Positions 5,761 to 10,421 of a DNA stretch of 10,421 bases are shown piece after piece (within the stretch, counting starts at the first letter, position 1; every line of letters begins with the position of its first letter). Both the position numbers and the translations under genes were made by a program. Source of the stretch: HGM11501 sp045123995 (GTDB lineage Bacteria; Bacillota; Clostridia; CAKSNL01; HGM11501); the NCBI GenBank assembly GCA_045123995.1, contig JBGVKY010000017.1, positions 1 to 10,421 of the forward strand. The letters are read 5' to 3'. The notes under the pieces are model-generated. The model worked only from the letters and a program-made list of their open reading frames with translations, was not told the DNA's origin and made no database searches.

Positions 5761-5781
5761 TTATTGTTGGGAGGTGTTTTT

Positions 5782-7314
5782 ATGCTGTCTGATAGGTCTG
5801 AATTGTTAAAACAACAAAGATTTTTATATATAAATAAAAATGCGTTGCTTAATCAGTTTTATGAGCAGATTGAGCCGTATGATTTTTATAGATACATATT
5901 TCCTGAAGGAGCTTTTGAGCGAAAAGGACACTATGAAGATAATAAACCTAATGCTATTGCTGTGACGATTGAAAAAAAGTATAAAGAAAACGGTATTGCG
6001 GTTGAGCTTAAAAGAAATGGTAAAGGGAAAAGATATACAATTACGGATAATCTCGAAGAGTTGAATGAGCTTAACAAGTCTGAATTTACTATTATGTCTC
6101 CAATTTCGTATTACGGAAAACAGCGAAATGCTAAAAACGCTCGGTATTTGTATGCTTTGGTGTTTGACCTTGATGGTGTAGATATGCCGCAGCTCCGGGA
6201 CGTGCTTCATCAGATGGATAAAGATATTTTGCCAAAGGCTACCTTTGTCGTAAATAGTGGTACCGGGTTGCATTTATATTATGTTTTGGATGAGCCTGTT
6301 CCTATGTATCCGCAAAATCAGTTGTATATGAAAGAGTTGAAATATGCTTTGACTCGGCAGATATGGAATAGGTTTACTTCTACGATTAAAGAACCGCAAA
6401 TGCAGGGAATAATGCAGGGTTTCAGAGTGATTGGAACGTGTACCAAACTGGGAGAAAAATACCCTGTTGTTGCTTATTCGGTTGGAGATAGAATTTCTTT
6501 AGATGAACTTTTAACTTTTATTCCTGATTCAAACGGAGAACAGCAGCACGTTAAAAGTATTATGATGAAAAGCCGGTTATCAATCGAGGAGGCAAAAGAA
6601 AAATATCCTGATTGGTATGAAAAGCGGATAGTAAGAAAAGAGCGCCGGGGCAGATGGACTATAAAAAGAGATTTATATGATTGGTGGCTTAATCGAATTA
6701 AAACTGAAATAAAAGTCGGTCATAGATTTTATGGTATAATGACATTGGCTATATATGCAAAAAAATGTTGTATCGAAGAAGGCGAGCTGATGAGGGATGC
6801 TTATTCTCTTTTAGAAGTTTATGACGATATGAGTATTGAGGATATAAACCGATTTACCGAAGATGATGTAAAATGTGCTTTGGAAATGTATAATGAGGAC
6901 TATGTTACATTCCCAAGAGATGATATTGCAAAATTGTCCGGTCTGCAGATTGAAAAAAATAAAAGAAACGGCAGAAAACAGGCTGAACACGTTAAGCTGA
7001 TGAATTTTGTGCGTGATGAAATAAATGGCAATGTGAATTGGAGAGCTGGGAACGGCAGAAAAAGTAAAAAGAATGTTATAATGGAGTATATGAGAGAAAA
7101 TCCGGGTATAACAAAAAAGGCAGCAATAGCAAGAGCTGTGGGAGCAGATAGAAATACGGTTATTAAATACTATGATGAAATAGTTGCCGAGCTGCAGCAG
7201 GAACGTCTGCGAGCCGAGCGCTTGGAACAGCTTGAGCGTGACGGTCATATTGCAGTTAAAATAACACCGTCACAGAAATTAAGCGATTATATTTTAGGTG
7301 AATTAAAAAAATAA
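5782..7314 (+). CDS. Primase-polymerase-like (AEP superfamily) replication protein
   Basis: A 510-aa protein starting at ATG 5782, with GGGAGGTG (5769-5776) at good spacing. Archaeo-eukaryotic-type primases on plasmids and phages make primers or copy DNA. Signatures in order: YLYALVFDLDGVD with metal-binding Asp candidates D129 and D131; ATFVVNSGTGLHLYYVLDEP, an sxH-like motif with H164; FRVIGTCTKLG with R215 near 214-224. These match the three AEP motifs. An alpha-helical segment at about 310-345 (GHRFYGIMTLAIYAKKC) resembles PriCT-type linker domains. The C-terminus has a helix-turn-helix at about 443-467 (ITKKAAIARAVGADRNTVIK) and a charged helix. No helicase Walker motifs are visible, so host or separate helicase would be needed. 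It heads an operon with the next two genes and probably initiates replication from the structured region upstream. Confidence 0.78.
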   Translation: MLSDRSELLKQQRFLYINKNALLNQFYEQIEPYDFYRYIFPEGAFERKGHYEDNKPNAIAVTIEKKYKENGIAVELKRNGKGKRYTITDNLEELNELNKSEFTIMSPISYYGKQRNAKNARYLYALVFDLDGVDMPQLRDVLHQMDKDILPKATFVVNSGTGLHLYYVLDEPVPMYPQNQLYMKELKYALTRQIWNRFTSTIKEPQMQGIMQGFRVIGTCTKLGEKYPVVAYSVGDRISLDELLTFIPDSNGEQQHVKSIMMKSRLSIEEAKEKYPDWYEKRIVRKERRGRWTIKRDLYDWWLNRIKTEIKVGHRFYGIMTLAIYAKKCCIEEGELMRDAYSLLEVYDDMSIEDINRFTEDDVKCALEMYNEDYVTFPRDDIAKLSGLQIEKNKRNGRKQAEHVKLMNFVRDEINGNVNWRAGNGRKSKKNVIMEYMRENPGITKKAAIARAVGADRNTVIKYYDEIVAELQQERLRAERLEQLERDGHIAVKITPSQKLSDYILGELKK

Positions 7315-7336
7315 AATAATATTAGGAGTGTGTGTT

Positions 7337-7591
7337 ATGGCTCATCTTACGGTTGGTATGCGATTAGAGGGGACAAAGGGAAGCATTGTAAAGTCTATGG
7401 AGTATATGCAAATGCACGGTATTAAATTTATTCAATCCAAAGGTTTTTATGGAGAAGATGAGGGAAAAGAAAAAGTAAGAGTATATACAACGGCTCTGAT
7501 AGACTTCCCTCAAGATGGAGATGAATTTCTTAAAGATATTGCAAGAATAAATGCCGGTGAAAATATAAATAGTGATGAGTCAGAGGAATAG
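7337..7591 (+). CDS. Small unknown protein between primase and Par-like genes
   Basis: An 84-aa soluble protein. ATG 7337 is chosen over an upstream GTG because AGGAG (7324-7328) lies 8 nt before it. It begins MAHLTVGMRLEGTKGSIVKS and has a short beta-rich pattern (KVRVYTTALIDFP) and an acidic tail (NINSDESEE). No signal peptide, membrane helix or recognised motif. It lies 22 bp after the primase gene and 8 bp before the Par-like gene, so all three are probably one operon. A role in replication control is possible by position only. Confidence 0.75.
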   Translation: MAHLTVGMRLEGTKGSIVKSMEYMQMHGIKFIQSKGFYGEDEGKEKVRVYTTALIDFPQDGDEFLKDIARINAGENINSDESEE

Positions 7592-7599
7592 GTGTAATT

Positions 7600-8133
7600 A
7601 TGAGTAAAACTGTAAAACAAATTGCTGATGAACTTGGTGTATCAAAGCAAGCTGTTCATCAAAAAAGAAAGAGTAAGGAACTGTCAACAGCTTTACAGCC
7701 GTTTACGTCAACGGTTGACGGTGTCGTTTACATATCAGTTGACGGTGAAAATCTTATAAAACAGGCATTTTTGAAAAATGACCGTAAACAAGTTGATGAT
7801 AAGTTGTCGTCAACGGTTGACGGTTCGTTTACACCCTCGTTTACACCTCCGGAGGATAGCGAAGTAGTATTTTTAAGGGGGCAAGTGGAGAAGTTGCAGG
7901 CGGAGCTTGAAAAAGAAAGAGAGCATAACCGGGAAAAAGATAAACAGCTTCTTGAAACATTAAATAAATTAGCAGAAAGTCAAGCGGCCTTGTCTGCCGG
8001 ACAAGCTGCAGATAAACAAAAGGCTTTGGCTGAAAAAATAATTGAGGGCAATAAGCAGCTCTCTGATGAGGCGCTTGCTTCAGAAAAATCGCAACATTTT
8101 CTCAGAAAGATTTTTTGTCGAAAAAAGAAATAA
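7600..8133 (+). CDS. HTH/coiled-coil protein resembling pSK1-type Par
   Basis: A 177-aa protein with ATG 7600, 8 nt after the previous stop; the ribosome-binding site AGGTG overlaps that stop. Residues 1-28 form a helix-turn-helix (KTVKQIADELGVSKQAVHQK). About 30-55 is a small wing-like region (VDGVVYISVDGENLIKQAF). About 85-150 is a charged coiled coil (EVVFLRGQVEKLQAELEKER and beyond). The C-terminus is basic (FLRKIFCRKKK). This order matches the single-protein plasmid partition factor Par of staphylococcal pSK1 and its DUF536 relatives, which stabilise plasmids without an ATPase. The match is from memory and by architecture. Residues 37-86 are encoded by DNA carrying palindromic repeats, which may be the protein's own binding sites. 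Confidence 0.65.
   Translation: MSKTVKQIADELGVSKQAVHQKRKSKELSTALQPFTSTVDGVVYISVDGENLIKQAFLKNDRKQVDDKLSSTVDGSFTPSFTPPEDSEVVFLRGQVEKLQAELEKEREHNREKDKQLLETLNKLAESQAALSAGQAADKQKALAEKIIEGNKQLSDEALASEKSQHFLRKIFCRKKK
7706..7845. repeat. Iteron-like repeats inside the Par-like gene
   Basis: A composite unit occurs twice: CGTCAACGGTTGACGGT followed by TCGTTTACA, at 7706-7732 and 7808-7833. TCGTTTACA appears a third time at 7837-7845. The palindrome GTCAAC-G-GTTGAC is at 7707-7719 and 7809-7821. Single half-sites GTCAAC (7683) and GTTGAC (near 7739) lie nearby. The first unit has one extra base, so the second half is read in a different frame in each copy; the DNA, not the protein, is conserved. Confidence 0.75.
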
Positions 8134-8238
8134 TAAAATATTGGTTAATTTTTCTAAAACTATTGCTATTACATAAGATATATGATATATGATATAATAA
8201 AATCAGATTATTTAATGCTTTCTTTTCAGATGCAGATG

Positions 8239-8247
8239 TGTTATAAT
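8239..8247 (+). promoter_or_regulatory. Extended -10 promoter of the tet leader
   Basis: TGTTATAAT contains a perfect TATAAT (8242-8247) with the extended TG motif. No good -35 box lies at normal spacing (8219-8224 reads TTTCTT). Upstream, 8134-8238 holds no gene; it has an AT-rich tract with GATATAT repeated (8177-8198), which includes another TATAAT (8193-8198). Transcription should begin near 8254. Confidence 0.65.
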
Positions 8248-8277
8248 TACTACATTTCCAAAAAGGAGTTAAAAAAT

Positions 8278-8301
8278 ATGCGGCAAGGTATTCTTAAATA
8301 A
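8278..8301 (+). CDS. Leader peptide MRQGILK of the tet attenuator
   Basis: A 7-codon frame ATG 8278 to TAA 8299-8301, with AAAAGGAG (8261-8268) at ideal spacing. As I recall, the same short peptide precedes tet(M) in Tn916-type elements. Ribosome position on this frame would control folding of the overlapping hairpin downstream. Confidence 0.75.
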   Translation: MRQGILK

Positions 8302-8386
8302 AACTATAATCAAATAGTGGGAACAAAAAACTTTGGGATGTCCTTTGGAACAAGGGCTTAGTTTTTTGTACCAAATTTAAGAATAC
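8288..8386 (+). promoter_or_regulatory. Nested long hairpin of the tet leader
   Basis: GTATTCTTAAAT (8288-8299), inside the leader peptide frame, pairs with ATTTAAGAATAC (8375-8386). An inner stem pairs GGAACAAAAAACT (8320-8332) with 8360-8372 with one mismatch. A ribosome on the leader peptide would block the outer stem, the arrangement expected for attenuation of ribosomal-protection tet genes. Confidence 0.75.
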
Positions 8387-8470
8387 TTTTGCCTTATTTA
8401 TATTGACATGGCAAGAAAAGTGGCAAGTACCTATTGGTGCGTGTCTTTTATGTGTATGTCCACAGATTGT

Positions 8471-8510
8471 ATCCCCAGTGGTAAAAGTATTTTACTGCTG
8501 GGGATTTTTA
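8471..8510 (+). terminator. Attenuator terminator before tet
   Basis: ATCCCCAG (8471-8478) pairs with CTGGGGAT (8498-8505), and the stem continues as GTAAAA/TTTTAC around a GTA loop, followed by TTTTTA. It lies 34 bp before the tet start codon. In tet(M)-type leaders this hairpin stops transcription unless ribosomes are slowed by tetracycline. Confidence 0.85.
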
Positions 8511-8543
8511 TGCCTTTTTTTGGCTGTGAATGGAGGACGACAT

Positions 8544-10421
8544 ATGAAAATAATTAATATCGGCATTCTTGCGCATGTTGTTGCAGGAAAAACAACACTG
8601 ACATAAAGCCTGCTGTATACAAGCGGGGCAATCATGGAACCAGGTAGTGTAGATAAAGGTACAACAAGAACGGACTCTATGGCTTTGGAACGTCAAAGGA
8701 AAATTACAATTCAGGCTGCCGTTACATCTTTTCGCTGGAAAGGGTACAAAGTTAATCTTGTGGACACCCCCGGACACATGGACTTTTTAACAGAAGTGCA
8801 TCGCTCCTTATCGGTTCTGGATGGAGCAATTTTAGTAGTGTCCGCAAAAGATGGTGTACAAGCCCAGACCAGAGTGCTGTTTCATGCGCTAAGGAAAATG
8901 AAGATACCAACAATCATTTTTATCAATAAAATAGATCAAAGTGGTGTTGTTCTTGAGCAAACTTATCAAAATATCAGAGAAAAATTGACAGAAGATATGA
9001 TGGTTATGCAGGAAGTTCATTTATTTTCAGAATTAACACTTTCCGACGTTGCGGATTTTGAAAAGTGGGATGCTGTGATTGCCGGGAATGATAATCTTTT
9101 AGAAAAATATCTTTCAGGAGCGCCTTTGACATTGCGGGAACTTCAGGAAGAAATAAAGCGAAGGGTACAGCAGGGAACTTTTTTTCCGGTATATCATGGA
9201 AGCGCAAAAGAGAATATCGGAACAAAAAAATTGCTTGATGTAATCACAGATATTTTTTCATCGAAAACAGATAACTGTCAATCGGAACTGTGCGGGTATG
9301 TTTTTAAAATTGAATATACCGAGCAGAAAAAACGACGTTGCTATTTAAGGCTGTATAGCGGTACGCTTTGTTTACGGGAAACGATTCTTCTGTCAAAAAA
9401 GGAAAAAATTAAAATTACAGAGATGTCAATTCCATTTGATGGAGAAATCGTCCCAACAGACACCGCTGATTCCGGGGAGATTGTTATTTTATCTGACAAT
9501 ACATTAAAACTAAATGATGTTCTGGGAGATGAAAAACTATTGCCACGCAAGGCATGGACGGATAGTCCCCTGCCGTTTTTTCGGACAACGATAGAGCCAA
9601 TCAAAGCAGAGCAAAGGGAAGCATTACTGGATGCCCTTACAGAGATTGCGGATACTGATCCGCTTCTGCATTTTATGATTGATTCTATTACTCATGAAAT
9701 TATTCTTTCCTTTTTGGGAAAAGTACAATTGGAAGTTGTTTGTTCTTTATTAAATGAAAAATATAGTGTCGAGGTAGCAATAAAAGAGCCTACCGTTATT
9801 TATCTGGAGAGACCACGAAAAGAGGCTCATTATACAATTCATATTGAAGTACCGCCAAATCCCTTTTGGGCGTCGATTGGTTTGGCTGTCACTCCTCTTC
9901 CTGTTGGAAGCGGAACAGAATATGAAAGTAAAGTGTCTCTCGGTTATTTAAACCAAAGCTTTCAAAACGCAGTTATGGAAGGGATTCGGTATGGATTAGA
10001 GCAGGGAGTGTATGGATGGGAGGTAACAGATTGCAGAATTTGTTTTGAATATGGTGTTTACTACAGCCCGGTCAGTACTCCGGCAGATTTCCGCTTTCTT
10101 GCGCCTGTTGTGTTGGAACAGGTATTAAAAAAAGCGGGAACGCAAGTTTTAGAACCCTATCTTTCTTTTACCCTGTTTGCACCGCAGGAATATCTTTCAC
10201 GGGCTTATCATGATGCTGTGAAATACGATGCGGTAATTGAAACAACTTCGTTAAAAAATAATGAGGCAATTTTAACTGGAGAAATACCGGCTCGGCGGAT
10301 TGGGGAATACAAAAGTGATTTGAATTTCTATACAAATGGAAGAAGCGTTTGCTTGACAGAATTGAAAGGGTATCAGGAAACTTCAGGGGAACCTGTAGTA
10401 CAACCTCGCCGCCCAAATAGT
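8544..10421 (+). pseudogene. tet: tet(M)-class ribosomal protection gene with stop at codon 21 (3' end outside window)
   Basis: From ATG 8544 (GGAGG at 8532-8536) the frame aligns over 626 codons with Tet(M)/(O)/(W)/(32)-type proteins, without indels, and lacks only the last dozen or so codons. The product would be an EF-G-like GTPase that removes tetracycline from ribosomes. Codon 21 is TAA (8604-8606), where relatives have Glu in TTLTESLLY. Two other changes hit GTPase motifs: AHVVAGKTT where the family has AHVDAGKTT, and ERQRKITIQ where it has ERQRGITIQ. DTPGHMDF, NKIDQ, GSAK and the ribosome-contacting loop YYSPVSTPADFR are intact. Restart at ATG 8634 would lose the P-loop. It is therefore probably inactive, though long open sequence implies recent loss. 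A sequencing error could explain the stop but less easily all three changes. Confidence 0.85.
10117..10421 (+). repeat. Direct repeat, right copy (tet 3' end)
   Basis: Aligns without gaps to 1-305 at an offset of 10,116 bp, with 26 differences by hand count and an identical 104-bp core (10146-10249). It is truncated by the window edge. Confidence 0.92.

Larger units (their letters stand above)
5418..5762. other. Candidate replication origin upstream of the primase gene
   Basis: No gene occupies this region, but it is full of structure. A perfect 23-bp inverted repeat has arms at 5418-5440 and 5568-5590, very AT-rich and 127 bp apart. Within it TAGCCC/GGGCTA forms a hairpin (5539-5554). CTATGGAAA (5587-5595) pairs with TTTCCATAG (5669-5677) and encloses AAACTCC/GGAGTTT (5645-5661). 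A perfect 17-bp stem follows (5686-5702 with 5744-5760). GCGTAA occurs at 5621, 5641 and 5723. AT-rich inverted repeats, short iterons and a replication gene directly downstream are what a plasmid origin looks like. Origin function is inferred. Confidence 0.5.

Noticed and set aside
8450..8560. Second leader peptide spanning the tet terminator
   Set aside because: The frame equivalent to the one I recall from tet(M) is broken by TAA 8482; the ATG 8450 frame runs into tet without a ribosome-binding site.
8604..8606. TAA in tet as a recoded or read-through codon
   Set aside because: No stem-loop or read-through context was evident, and two additional motif changes favour simple decay; kept only as a remote option.

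Overview
The window looks like a mosaic accessory region from a low-GC Firmicute, most likely a gut clostridium. The evidence is AG-rich ribosome-binding sites, consensus sigma-A promoters, tet(M)-class tetracycline resistance genes, a MazEF module, and plasmid-type replication and partition genes. No rRNA, tRNA, CRISPR array, relaxase or conjugation gene is visible. Species cannot be assigned from sequence alone.

Layout. (1) 1-347 is the C-terminal end of a ribosomal-protection tet gene. It is followed by a short XRE regulator (429-749) whose C-terminus is replaced by foreign sequence near 690. (2) 695-2219 is debris: no convincing gene to 1008, then a 5'-truncated replication-type helix-turn-helix protein on the minus strand (1009-2088). 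This meets the 3' stub of an unrelated plus-strand gene (about 2082-2219), which ends in a strong terminator. (3) 2269-4785 is an integrase unit: a perfect 18-bp inverted repeat, a consensus promoter, about 490 nt of structured and internally repeated untranslated leader, a tyrosine recombinase, and a coiled-coil partner protein. A two-way terminator closes it. (4) 4787-5408 is a mazEF toxin-antitoxin pair on the minus strand with its own promoter. (5) 5418-8133 is a plasmid-like replicon: an inverted-repeat-rich probable origin, a primase-polymerase-like replication protein, an 84-aa unknown, and a pSK1-Par-like HTH/coiled-coil protein that contains DNA-level repeats. (6) 8239-10421 is a second tet gene with a tet(M)-type attenuator leader. 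It is almost full length but has a TAA at codon 21 and altered GTPase motifs. It runs off the right edge.

The two tet ends are direct repeats offset by 10,116 bp. They differ at 26 of 305 positions by hand count, yet a 104-bp block inside is identical. The material between them includes a replication protein, a partition candidate, a toxin-antitoxin system and an integrase. My main inference is that a tet-carrying replicon entered by a crossover in tet sequence, or is part of a tet-tet duplication. Recombination between the copies would release a circle holding all the replicon genes. The least familiar components are the duplicated-module leader RNA before the integrase, the integrase/coiled-coil pair, and the primase with its structured upstream region.
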